A DNA stretch of 59,236 bases from Candidatus Iainarchaeum sp. (GTDB lineage Archaea > Iainarchaeota > Iainarchaeia > Iainarchaeales > VGJJ01): NCBI GenBank assembly GCA_016198125.1, contig JACQJG010000017.1:1-59236 (forward strand), written 5' to 3'. A program made the translations under genes and the position numbers. A model generated the notes under the pieces. It was not told the DNA's origin. It ran no database searches and saw only the letters and a program-made list of their open reading frames with translations. This document shows positions 32,484 to 39,964 of the stretch, piece by piece (the stretch's first letter is position 1; every line of letters begins with the position of its first letter).

Positions 32484-32933
32484 ATGCCTCGCCCGCGCGT
32501 TCGACAAATTCCGTTGAGCAGACTGCGGGAGCTAAAAGAAGCATCCCATGCGTTGCGCGTGGCAGGCATTCAAAGCCCGCAAGCGCGCAGAAAAATGATT
32601 CAAGAAGCCGCGGAAAAAGGAAACATTCAGGATGCCACGCGGCGGGGCGAAAGCATGTACGATGCCAAGCAAATCATACGCAAGGCCCAAAAGACAAGCC
32701 TTGCACCCCCTACTACTCAGCGCCTGTCCATGCAGGAATTAATGCTCCGCTCCCTCCGGCGCACGCTGGAAAGCGCAAAACCAGACAAGAAGGGCACAGT
32801 GGAAAAAGCCCTTGAAAGCCTTATCGCATCCGGGTTGTACAGCCATTTAAATGCTGACGTATTGGAAAGGCTCATTGTAGACTACCAAAGAGCCAATCCA
32901 GCGTTCTTTGAATACCCCCCAAAACACCCGTGA
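32484..32933 (+). CDS. Basic helical protein, unknown function
   Basis: The protein has 149 residues and is rich in Arg and Lys (MPRPRVRQIPLSRLRELKEA). It is almost all helix by composition, with no Cys. AAATATATAA at 32451-32460 sits about 27 nt upstream of the ATG, a strong leaderless promoter, so the gene is probably real. No family is recognised. It ends 189 bp before the helicase start. Confidence 0.6.
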   Translation: MPRPRVRQIPLSRLRELKEASHALRVAGIQSPQARRKMIQEAAEKGNIQDATRRGESMYDAKQIIRKAQKTSLAPPTTQRLSMQELMLRSLRRTLESAKPDKKGTVEKALESLIASGLYSHLNADVLERLIVDYQRANPAFFEYPPKHP

Positions 32934-33003
32934 AAAACCGCGTGCAGCCCCAAACATTTTTAAACAAGATACATCCCCTAATGTATAAAATAGGAAAAGA
33001 AGA

Positions 33004-33059
33004 ATGCGATTTTGGTTAACTGCTTTTCTTAACTGAAAAAAAAAGCCGCTGTTTTTGCG
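33004..33059 (+). promoter_or_regulatory. Possible helicase leader: ten-codon frame and small hairpin
   Basis: ATG at 33004 opens MRFWLTAFLN and stops at 33036. A stem CCGC/GCGG with a U-rich loop follows at about 33045-33059. TATA-like TTTTTAAAC lies at 32957-32964. This could be a regulated 5' leader of the DEAD-box gene, or chance. Confidence 0.25.
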
Positions 33060-33122
33060 GAAACGTTAATTGGAATCCCATTTCTGTTTTCCATTTTAAA
33101 GTACATGCATGAACACGTTTTC

Positions 33123-34289
33123 ATGCAGAGGAAGGATGAAAACATGAAATTTGAAGACCTTAAATTAAACAACGCCTTGCTGGCTGCCGTGCACAGGAAG
33201 GGCTTTGAAAAGCCCACTGAAATCCAGGAAAAAATCATTCCGCTTGCATTGGAAGGACGCGACCTCATTGGGCAGGCGCGCACAGGAACAGGAAAAACAG
33301 CCGCGTTCGGCTTCCCTATCCTGCAACGCATTAATCCTGCGTCCCATGTTATTGAAGCGCTCGTCGTGGTTCCAACGCGCGAACTGGCCTTGCAGGTTAA
33401 AGAAGAACTTGCAGACCTTGCAAGGGAAAGCCGCGTTCAATGCATGGCGGTTTTTGGGGGCCAAAGCATCAACGTGCAGGCCCAGCACCTCCAGCGCAAA
33501 CCCTCCATCGTGGTTGGAACGCCTGGAAGGCTCATGGACTTCATGCGCCAACGCGTACTGGACTTCAAGCACTTGAAGTTTTTGGTATTGGACGAGGCAG
33601 ACAAAATGTTTGACATGGGCTTCCAGGAAGACATTCAAATGATTGTCTCCCAGCTTCCAAAAGAACGCCAAACCATGCTGTTCTCTGCCACCATGCCTGA
33701 ACCCATTCGCAGGCTTGCAGAGGTGCACATGAAACAAGACAAGGAATACATCAACGTGAGCGAAGACAAGCTTACAGTGGATGAAGTGGACCAGTATTTT
33801 ATTGCCGTGGACCACAAGCAAAAAGTGTCCATGCTCAGCGCCCTGCTGAAACACAAGAACGTGCAACGCGGCGTTGTGTTTTGCCGTACGCAGCGCACGG
33901 TTGACTGGTTGTCCCGCATGCTCCGCGGAAAAGGGATTCGTGCAGAAGCCATGCACGGCGCGCAGCGCCAAACCCAGCGCAACCGCGTCCTGGATGCATT
34001 CAAGTCCGGGCGCACCAATATCCTTGTTTCAACCAACCTGGTTTCCAGGGGGCTGCACATCGAGGATATTACGCATGTAATTAACTTTGACTTTCCCCAG
34101 GAACCGGAAACCTACGTGCACCGCATTGGAAGAACTGCACGGCAGGGAAAACGCGGAGAAGCCATCACGTTTTGCACCAACCTGCTTGAAGTCCAAGAAC
34201 TAAAAAAGATCGAGGACATTACAGGCGCGCGAATAAAAGAAATTCGACCCGTGCAAAAAGTCCAAGCACAACCCGTGCATGCCCCGTGA
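33123..34289 (+). CDS. DEAD-box RNA helicase
   Basis: The protein is about 388 residues, a minimal two-domain helicase. The motifs are in order: Q motif (KGFEKPTEIQEKIIPLAL), I (ARTGTGKTAAFGF), Ia (VVPTRELALQV), Ib (GTPGR), II (VLDEADKMFDMGF), III (LFSATMP), then domain 2 with RGVVFCRTQRTVD, VSTNLVSRGLHIEDI and VI (HRIGRTARQGKRG). It unwinds short RNA duplexes, for example in ribosome assembly or cold shock. ATTTTAAA at 33093-33100 predicts transcription from about 33122, so ATG 33123 is chosen; ATG 33144 behind GAGGAAGGA is the alternative. Confidence 0.95.
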   Translation: MQRKDENMKFEDLKLNNALLAAVHRKGFEKPTEIQEKIIPLALEGRDLIGQARTGTGKTAAFGFPILQRINPASHVIEALVVVPTRELALQVKEELADLARESRVQCMAVFGGQSINVQAQHLQRKPSIVVGTPGRLMDFMRQRVLDFKHLKFLVLDEADKMFDMGFQEDIQMIVSQLPKERQTMLFSATMPEPIRRLAEVHMKQDKEYINVSEDKLTVDEVDQYFIAVDHKQKVSMLSALLKHKNVQRGVVFCRTQRTVDWLSRMLRGKGIRAEAMHGAQRQTQRNRVLDAFKSGRTNILVSTNLVSRGLHIEDITHVINFDFPQEPETYVHRIGRTARQGKRGEAITFCTNLLEVQELKKIEDITGARIKEIRPVQKVQAQPVHAP

Positions 34290-34301
34290 GGTTTGCGCGT
34301 T

Positions 34302-34634
34302 TCAAGCGCCCTCTTTTTCCATGCGCAGAAATTTTTTTACCACCAAGAACACGATGAGCGCGATGATGAGAAAGTCTATAAGCGCTGAGACCACAGAGCC
34401 TACTTTTAATGGAGTCCCCCATGCGTAGAACATAAAATTGGAAAGCGTTTCCTTTCCAATCGCCAGTCCAATGAGCGGGTTAATGAGGCCGTCTACAATT
34501 TGGCTTACGAGCTTTTGCGTGGCAGTTCCAATCACAATTCCAACGGCCAATCCAAGAACCTGGTATTTTTTCACAAAGTCCAGGAATTCCTGTCCAAACG
34601 TATTTGCCCCCCGTACAAGGTCTTTCCCGTTCAT
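34302..34634 (-). CDS. mscL: Large-conductance mechanosensitive channel
   Basis: From ATG 34634 the protein is 110 residues, close to the family size. The first helix reads FLDFVKKYQVLGLAVGIVIG and the second SALIDFLIIALIVFLVVKK, with VDGLINPLIG between. The pattern GxAVGxxxGxxxxxxVxxxVxxxxxPxIG is the MscL hallmark. It opens under membrane tension to release solutes during osmotic downshift. It is divergent from the HTH gene across a shared AT element. Confidence 0.92.
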   Translation of the reverse strand: MNGKDLVRGANTFGQEFLDFVKKYQVLGLAVGIVIGTATQKLVSQIVDGLINPLIGLAIGKETLSNFMFYAWGTPLKVGSVVSALIDFLIIALIVFLVVKKFLRMEKEGA

Positions 34635-34658
34635 GTTCAGTGCTTGAAACCCAAAACC

Positions 34659-34667
34659 CATAAAAAC
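34659..34667. promoter_or_regulatory. Shared TATA-like element between mscL and the HTH gene
   Basis: CATAAAAAC is about 26 nt upstream of both ATG 34689 (plus) and ATG 34634 (minus). It could serve both leaderless genes. Confidence 0.45.
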
Positions 34668-34688
34668 CCCGCGCGACACGCCATGCAT

Positions 34689-35012
34689 ATGCGTTTCCGC
34701 CGTGGTTTTGAGCGTTCCATGGAATGGCTGATTGCCGGAACAAGAGGAGGCCCGACAAGAGCGTGCATTCTGCTTGCCCTTGTTGACAATCCCTTGAATG
34801 CCAACAGGCTTTCAACCACGCTGAAACTGGACTACAAAACGGTTTTGCATCACTTGGAAAAACTGCGCAAGGACAACCTGGTAGTGTTAAGGGAACACAA
34901 GTATGGAGGCGTTTACGCAGTCACGCTTTTACCCGAACAAGTGGAAGCCCTTAAACGCGTATGCACGCGATTCGGGCAAAACCTTTTAAGGCCCCCTGAA
35001 AAGGAAGGATAA
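34689..35012 (+). CDS. Winged-helix transcriptional regulator (ArsR-like)
   Basis: The protein is about 107 residues. GPTRACILLALVDNPLNANR begins a winged helix, the recognition helix is in STTLKLDYKTVLHHLEKLRK, and the wing is in NLVVLREHKYGGVYAVTL. No metal-binding Cys is present, so the ligand is unknown. The next gene, a three-helix membrane protein, starts 2 bp later, and such regulator/membrane pairs may sense a membrane signal. ATG 34689 is supported by the TATA element 26 nt upstream. Confidence 0.82.
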   Translation: MRFRRGFERSMEWLIAGTRGGPTRACILLALVDNPLNANRLSTTLKLDYKTVLHHLEKLRKDNLVVLREHKYGGVYAVTLLPEQVEALKRVCTRFGQNLLRPPEKEG

Positions 35013-35014
35013 GT

Positions 35015-35299
35015 ATGCTGGAAATGGATGTAACCGTTGCACTGGAAATTCTAAACGTGGTATTGCTCGTTGGACTGCTTTACGTTTTCATGCAAAACTA
35101 CCGTTCCATGAAAACCCATTTTGGCCTGGGCCTTATTCTTTTTGCAGGCATCCTGTTGCTCCAGAACCTTGCAGCGCTGGGCTTCCACTGGTTCATGGTG
35201 GCCTATTACACAAAAGAAGTCGCATTCCACGCACTCGCACTCAAAGCCCTTGAATCTGCGGCGTTGATTGTACTGTCATGGATTACCTGGAAAGCCTGA
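35015..35299 (+). CDS. Three-helix membrane protein paired with the HTH regulator
   Basis: The protein has 94 residues with hydrophobic segments ALEILNVVLLVGLLYVFMQN, FGLGLILFAGILLLQNLAAL and LALKALESAALIVLSWITW. HxxxxxYYTKEVAFH places two His near the outer face of the last helix. The family is not recognised. The 2-bp gap to the regulator gene points to a joint function. Confidence 0.65.
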   Translation: MLEMDVTVALEILNVVLLVGLLYVFMQNYRSMKTHFGLGLILFAGILLLQNLAALGFHWFMVAYYTKEVAFHALALKALESAALIVLSWITWKA

Positions 35300-35301
35300 A
35301 A

Positions 35302-36021
35302 TCACGCATCCATACAATCCCATAAAAAAAATTCACAATCCTCCAAGGCCGTGAACGTGACTTCGCTTTCATTCTCTCCGCGTGCCGTGTCTTGTTTTTC
35401 AAGAACTTCCAACTGACCCGAGTTCCCCTGCACACTGACTTTTCCTTTTATAATAAATAAAAACAATTTTCTTTTTTTCTGGACCGCATGAGACACGCTT
35501 TTTTTGGCTTTCAAGGAAGAAATGAAGAAATACGCGTCCTGGTTAATCTCCAACGAGCCTTGAACACTTCCATTGCTTACTGCGCACAACAGCTTATTCA
35601 CGCGATTTTTTTCTGAAAATTTCTTTTGGCCCCAGCTCGGAGGCAAGCCTCTTATGCGCGGTATTACCCACATTTGAACCAGGTGCAATTCCTTTTTTTT
35701 CGATGCATTGTGTTCTGAATGAATGATTTCAGTGCCCGCGCTCATGACCTGCACTTCGCCTGCATGAATGATTCCTTTATTTCCCAAACTGTCTTCATGG
35801 GCCAATTTACCATCAAGCACGTATGTCACGATTTCCATGTCCCGGTGAGAATGCATCGGAAAACCCGATGCAGGTTGAATGACATCATCGTTGAACACGC
35901 GCAACGCGCCCCAATTCATGTTGCGTGGGTCATGGTAATGGTCAAAAGAGAAATGCCAGTAACTGGACAGCCATTCGTTTTGCGAATGAAAGTGTTCATG
36001 CGCGCGCTTCACGTAAAACAT
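35302..36021 (-). CDS. Pirin-family cupin protein
   Basis: The protein has 239 residues. The N-terminal cupin has metal ligands in FPMHSHRDMEIVTYVLDG and EIIHSEHN, the standard pirin motifs. The second cupin half (SLKAKKSVSHAVQKKRKLFLFIIKG) lacks clear ligands. Some members act as quercetin dioxygenases and others as redox-sensing cofactors; the role here is unknown. It is divergent from the disulfide reductase gene with closely spaced promoters between them. Confidence 0.9.
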   Translation of the reverse strand: MFYVKRAHEHFHSQNEWLSSYWHFSFDHYHDPRNMNWGALRVFNDDVIQPASGFPMHSHRDMEIVTYVLDGKLAHEDSLGNKGIIHAGEVQVMSAGTEIIHSEHNASKKKELHLVQMWVIPRIRGLPPSWGQKKFSEKNRVNKLLCAVSNGSVQGSLEINQDAYFFISSLKAKKSVSHAVQKKRKLFLFIIKGKVSVQGNSGQLEVLEKQDTARGENESEVTFTALEDCEFFLWDCMDA

Positions 36022-36030
36022 GGGTAAACA

Positions 36031-36059
36031 TTTAATTACATCAAACGGGTCTTAAAACG
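36031..36059. promoter_or_regulatory. Overlapping divergent promoters of pirin and disulfide reductase genes
   Basis: TTTAATTA (36031-36038) is about 26 nt before ATG 36061 on plus. GTTTTAAGAC read on minus (36050-36059) is about 33 nt before ATG 36021. Only 39 bp separate the two starts, so both TATA-like boxes interleave. Confidence 0.4.
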
Positions 36060-36060
36060 C

Positions 36061-37434
36061 ATGGCCGTGCAGAAATTCGATTTAATTGTCATCGGCGCCG
36101 GAAGCGGATTGAATGTTGCAGCAGAAGCATTGGAACGCGGATGGAAAGTGGCAGTGATTGAAAACGGCCCCATGGGGGGTACATGTCTGAACAGGGGGTG
36201 CATTCCGTCCAAAATGCTCATTCACCATGCAGACGTGGCGCAAACCATTCGCGACTCCCAGCGTTTTCACATTAAGTCAAAAATTGCACGCATTGACTTC
36301 AAAAAAATCGTGCGCGAAGTGAATTCCCACGTAGACGAAGAAGCCGCAGGCATTCTTGCAGGATGGAAAAACGCTTCCAATGGAAAAGTATTCCAAGCCA
36401 CTGCGCGTTTTACAGGAGGAAGGACTCTTCAGGCAGGCAGTGCCATCATTCAAGGAAAGAACATTGTGATTGCCGCAGGATGCAGGCCTTCCATTCCCCC
36501 AATTCCAGGGCTTGCAGGCACGCCTTTTCTCACAAGCGATGACGCGCTGCGCCTGGAAAAACAGCCCAAGACCATGGCCATTCTGGGAGGCGGGTATATT
36601 GCGGCTGAACTTGCGCATTTTTTTGGCGCGCTTGGAACAAAGGTAACCATCATTCAACGCAACCGCTTGCTTGTGCCGGATGAAGACGAAGAAGTTGCGC
36701 AAGCGTTCACAAAGGAATTCTCCAAACGCTATGCAGTGCATTTGGAGCACGTAATAGAGAAAGTGGCATACAAGAATAAAGCCTTCACGCTATCCATTGC
36801 AAAAAAAGAAGGCGGCGGAAAAAAGACCATTAAAGCAGACCAGCTTCTCATTGCCACAGGGCGCATTCCCAATTCAGACTGGCTGCATGTAAAGGAAGCC
36901 GGGGTTGAAGTGAACGAGCACGGCTTTGTTAAAACCAATCCATTCCTGGAAACCACGGCTCCAAATGTCTGGGCGTTGGGGGACATTGTGGGCAATTACA
37001 TGTTCAAGCATTCCGCGAATTACGAGGCAGAAATAGTTGCCAACAACCTGTTTCACGCTGAACACAAGAGATCCGTTGATTATACTGCAATGCCCCATGC
37101 CGTGTTTTCAAATCCCCCCATGGCAGGCGTTGGAAAAACCGAGCAGGAGCTCAAAGCTGAAAATACGCATTACTCCAAGGCCGTGTACCCTTATGCGCAC
37201 ACCGGAATGGGCGGCGCGCTCAAAGATTCAACGGGTTTTGTGAAAGTGCTTGCAGAACCAGAAACAGGAAAAGTGTTGGGGTGCCACATTCTTGGATACG
37301 AAGCCCCAACGTTATTGCACGAGGTTCTTGTGCTCATGCGCAACCATCCCAATCCTGTTCAGGCCATGCAGAACACGATTTTCATCCACCCCGCGCTTTC
37401 AGAAGTGGTGCAACGCGCATTCTATCAGGTGTAA
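36061..37434 (+). CDS. Dihydrolipoamide dehydrogenase-like / mycothione-reductase-like disulfide oxidoreductase
   Basis: The protein has 457 residues. The FAD loop is DLIVIGAGSGLNVAAEAL, the redox pair C42/C47 is in GGTCLNRGCIPSKML, the NAD(P) loop is AILGGGYIAAELAHFF, and the C-terminal dimer region IHPALSEVVQRAF has the catalytic His-Glu. IPSKMLIHHADVA resembles mycothione reductases more than classical E3. It reduces a disulfide substrate (lipoamide, a small thiol or a protein) with NAD(P)H in the cytoplasm. The following genes (thioredoxin lipoprotein, CcdA, DipZ-like) suggest it may feed a thiol relay; no 2-oxoacid dehydrogenase genes are nearby. Confidence 0.88.
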   Translation: MAVQKFDLIVIGAGSGLNVAAEALERGWKVAVIENGPMGGTCLNRGCIPSKMLIHHADVAQTIRDSQRFHIKSKIARIDFKKIVREVNSHVDEEAAGILAGWKNASNGKVFQATARFTGGRTLQAGSAIIQGKNIVIAAGCRPSIPPIPGLAGTPFLTSDDALRLEKQPKTMAILGGGYIAAELAHFFGALGTKVTIIQRNRLLVPDEDEEVAQAFTKEFSKRYAVHLEHVIEKVAYKNKAFTLSIAKKEGGGKKTIKADQLLIATGRIPNSDWLHVKEAGVEVNEHGFVKTNPFLETTAPNVWALGDIVGNYMFKHSANYEAEIVANNLFHAEHKRSVDYTAMPHAVFSNPPMAGVGKTEQELKAENTHYSKAVYPYAHTGMGGALKDSTGFVKVLAEPETGKVLGCHILGYEAPTLLHEVLVLMRNHPNPVQAMQNTIFIHPALSEVVQRAFYQV

Positions 37435-37530
37435 GCCGCGCATGCGGATTTGGGAAAAACCTTTTAAAGACCGTTTTTCGCAATTACAAATCGTTTAAAC
37501 CGTTTAATTAGGAGTGGGAGGCAGAAGGGT

Positions 37531-38127
37531 ATGTTCAAAATGCTGATGGTTTTTGGTTTGATTTCAAGTTTGGCGCTTGCAGGATGCGTTTCCACGCAAA
37601 CCCAGGCAGGAGACACTGTTCAGCCGGATGGAACAATCGCCAAAGCCGATGGCACCCTGGTAAAGCCGGACGGGACGATGATTAAGCCGGATGGAACCAT
37701 GGTCAAACCAGACGGCACCATGATTGGGCCTGATGGGAAAATGGTTGACACGGGAAGCGGAATTGCAGGTGTGCAAGGCGTTCCCTATGTTCCATTCACC
37801 CAGGCTGCATATGACCAGGCCAAGGCCCAGAGCAAAGTTATTTTCCTGGAATTTTACGCGAACTGGTGTCCTACATGCAAAGTGCAGGAACCCATTTTGG
37901 AAGACGCCTTTGCAACTGCCTCATTTGACAATGCGACTGCATTCCGCGTGAACTACAATGATACTGAAACAGATGCCGACGAGCAAAACCTGGCCAAACA
38001 GTTCGGGGTCATATACCAGCACACGCACATTATATTGGATGCGCAAGGCAGCGTGGCCAAAAAGTCGCAGGAAATGTGGGACAAGCAAGCGGTTCTGGCT
38101 GAGCTGGGCACGGTAGCAGGCGCGTGA
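37531..38127 (+). CDS. Thioredoxin-domain lipoprotein with PDGT heptad repeats
   Basis: The protein has 198 residues. The signal peptide ends in the lipobox ALAGC (Cys19). Residues 30-71 hold six heptads of the form VKPDGTM, probably a spacer from the membrane. A thioredoxin domain follows, with FLEFYANWCPTCKVQE (C113, C116), then a cis-Pro position replaced in the YQHTHIILD segment. It is an extracytoplasmic thiol-disulfide protein. ccdA starts 7 bp later and the DipZ-like gene follows, so it is probably reduced by CcdA. AGGAGTGGGAGG stands upstream of the start. Confidence 0.85.
   Translation: MFKMLMVFGLISSLALAGCVSTQTQAGDTVQPDGTIAKADGTLVKPDGTMIKPDGTMVKPDGTMIGPDGKMVDTGSGIAGVQGVPYVPFTQAAYDQAKAQSKVIFLEFYANWCPTCKVQEPILEDAFATASFDNATAFRVNYNDTETDADEQNLAKQFGVIYQHTHIILDAQGSVAKKSQEMWDKQAVLAELGTVAGA
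37618..37743 (+). repeat. Six tandem 21-nt coding repeats (PDGT heptads)
   Basis: The units encode VQPDGTI, AKADGTL, VKPDGTM, IKPDGTM, VKPDGTM and IGPDGKM. DNA copies are similar (gccggatggaac-type cores), so copy number could vary by slippage. Confidence 0.75.
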
Positions 38128-38134
38128 AAGGAAA

Positions 38135-38851
38135 ATGGCTGAAGTAACCTTGGTGTTTGCGTTCATTGCAGGACTTGTTTCTTTTTTAAGTCCATGCGTG
38201 CTTCCCCTGGTCCCGGCATTCCTAACGTTTCTTGCCGGAACAACCCTGGATGAGGCAAAAGAAAATTTTTCCCATGCGCGTGTTAAAATATTCTTGAGCA
38301 GCGTGTTTTTTGTCCTTGGCTTCTCCATTGTTTTTTCAGTGTTGGGCGTGCTCCTCCAAAGCGTGCTGTCAAGTGTTGCCTATGATGTTAGAACGTATTT
38401 GGGGTATGTGGGGGGCATTCTCATCATTTTCTTTGGACTCGTGTTGATGGGCATTATCAAAATCCCGGCCCTCATGGGCGAGCACACGTTCAAAGTCAAA
38501 TCCGACAGAGCATCATACTTTACTTCTTTTCTTTTTGGAGCTGCATTCGCGGCAGGGTGGACGCCCTGCGTGGGCGCGGTATTGGGTGGAATTCTAACCC
38601 TTGCAGTGACAAACCCTCAAACAGCGTTTCCGCTTATGGTAACCTATTCCCTTGGTTTGGGCGTGCCCTTTTTACTGGTTGGACTTTTTGTATCCCAGTC
38701 AAAGCAAGCCATTAATGCGATTACCCCGCACTTAAAATGGTTGAACATTGTGTTTGGCATCGTCCTCATTATTTTGGGCATATTGGTGTTCACCAACACG
38801 CTTTCCCTGGTGGCCAACCTGGGCTTTTTGAATGACTTGCTGTTAAAGTGA
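38135..38851 (+). CDS. ccdA: CcdA-type thiol-disulfide transporter
   Basis: The protein has 238 residues with six hydrophobic helices. VSFLSPCVLPLVPAFL in helix 1 and FAAGWTPCVGAVLGGIL in helix 4 carry the two conserved Cys and Pro residues of CcdA/DsbD-beta. It passes reducing equivalents from cytoplasmic thioredoxin to outside acceptors. It lies between the thioredoxin lipoprotein and the DipZ-like protein, both likely acceptors, and its stop overlaps the next start. Confidence 0.93.
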   Translation: MAEVTLVFAFIAGLVSFLSPCVLPLVPAFLTFLAGTTLDEAKENFSHARVKIFLSSVFFVLGFSIVFSVLGVLLQSVLSSVAYDVRTYLGYVGGILIIFFGLVLMGIIKIPALMGEHTFKVKSDRASYFTSFLFGAAFAAGWTPCVGAVLGGILTLAVTNPQTAFPLMVTYSLGLGVPFLLVGLFVSQSKQAINAITPHLKWLNIVFGIVLIILGILVFTNTLSLVANLGFLNDLLLK

Positions 38852-39960
38852 TGCGCATGGAATTCAAGCCCAACAATCCAGTGCAGGTGGGCCTGTTATT
38901 GCTCCTGATTATAGGGGGAATTCTTTTCCTGGAATCCACCAAGGCAAAACCGTTGGGGAATGAAAACACCCAAAAAACGCTTGCTGAAAGTGAAAGCGCA
39001 AAAAGATTGCTTTACCCTTCAGCGCCGGAACTGCAGAACATTGCAGGGTACGTTAATGTTCCCCACGGATTTTCTCTTTCGGATGTAAAAGGCAAAGTTA
39101 TTCTGGTGGATTTTTGGACGTATTCCTGCATTAACTGCATTCGCACGCTGCCCTATTTGAAGGCTTGGCACGAACAGTATGCAGACAAGGGCCTTGTAAT
39201 TGTTGGCGTGCACACTCCGGAGTTTGCATTTGAAGAAGAATATGAGAACGTGAAGGCTGCCGTGGAAAAGCAGGGCATTGAATATGCAGTGGTCTTGGAC
39301 AACGAGTATGCCACCTGGAGAGCCTACAAAAACCAGTACTGGCCGCGCAAATATCTTGTTGATGCAGATGGGTTCATACGTTACGACCACATTGGAGAAG
39401 GGGGCTATGAGGAAACAGAAAAAATGATTCAAAAACTCCTGACTGAACGCGATGAAAAGCTAAGTCTTGAAGGCATTGCTTCGGAGGAGATTAATGCTGC
39501 CACAGAGTTCTCAAAAATAGGAACGCCTGAAATTTACCTGGGATACGATTTTGCGCGCGCGCCATTGGGAAATGCGGAAGGGTTTCAACCCAATGAAATT
39601 GTTGTTTATGCGTTGCCTTCCAGCGTTGAAAAAAACCGTGTGTACTTGGAAGGAACTTGGGAAAACCATTCAGACCACGTGCGCCTGGCCTCAGATACCG
39701 GGAAAATTGTACTCAAATATGAAGCGAAGAGCGTGAACATAGTGGCAGGAGGAACTGCACAGGTTGAAGTGGAACCGGGCCAAAGCCCAGGCATAAACGC
39801 TTTGGGAACGGATGCACAAAACGTAAACGGAAAAGCCGTTGTGCAGGTGGCAGGCCAAAAACTTTACAACGTTGTAAGCGACTCAGATTATTTTGAAAAA
39901 ACGCTTACCCTGCACGTGAATGGAAAAGGGTTTGAATTGTACACGTTCACGTTCGGTTAA
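38851..39960 (+). CDS. DipZ-like membrane-anchored thioredoxin with C-terminal beta domain
   Basis: The protein has about 369 residues. One N-terminal helix (VGLLLLLIIGGILFL) anchors it. A TlpA-type thioredoxin domain follows with VDFWTYSCINCIRTLPYL (CINC) and GVHTPEFAFE. The last 170 residues form a beta-rich domain (VYLEGTWENHSDHVRLA), like the C-terminus of mycobacterial DipZ. In DipZ the CcdA part is fused; here it is the separate preceding gene, overlapping by one base (TGATG). GTG 38848 is an alternative start. It is a probable extracytoplasmic disulfide reductase or isomerase. Confidence 0.88.
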   Translation: MRMEFKPNNPVQVGLLLLLIIGGILFLESTKAKPLGNENTQKTLAESESAKRLLYPSAPELQNIAGYVNVPHGFSLSDVKGKVILVDFWTYSCINCIRTLPYLKAWHEQYADKGLVIVGVHTPEFAFEEEYENVKAAVEKQGIEYAVVLDNEYATWRAYKNQYWPRKYLVDADGFIRYDHIGEGGYEETEKMIQKLLTERDEKLSLEGIASEEINAATEFSKIGTPEIYLGYDFARAPLGNAEGFQPNEIVVYALPSSVEKNRVYLEGTWENHSDHVRLASDTGKIVLKYEAKSVNIVAGGTAQVEVEPGQSPGINALGTDAQNVNGKAVVQVAGQKLYNVVSDSDYFEKTLTLHVNGKGFELYTFTFG

Positions 39961-39964
39961 AGGA

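Noticed and set aside
33165-33971. 268-codon minus-strand frame
   Set aside because: It is antisense to the DEAD-box helicase, which keeps every motif.
37618-37743. Regular short repeats considered as a CRISPR array
   Set aside because: The repeats are in frame, 21 nt with no unique spacers, and encode a heptad in a lipoprotein. No CRISPR array or cas gene is seen anywhere in the window.
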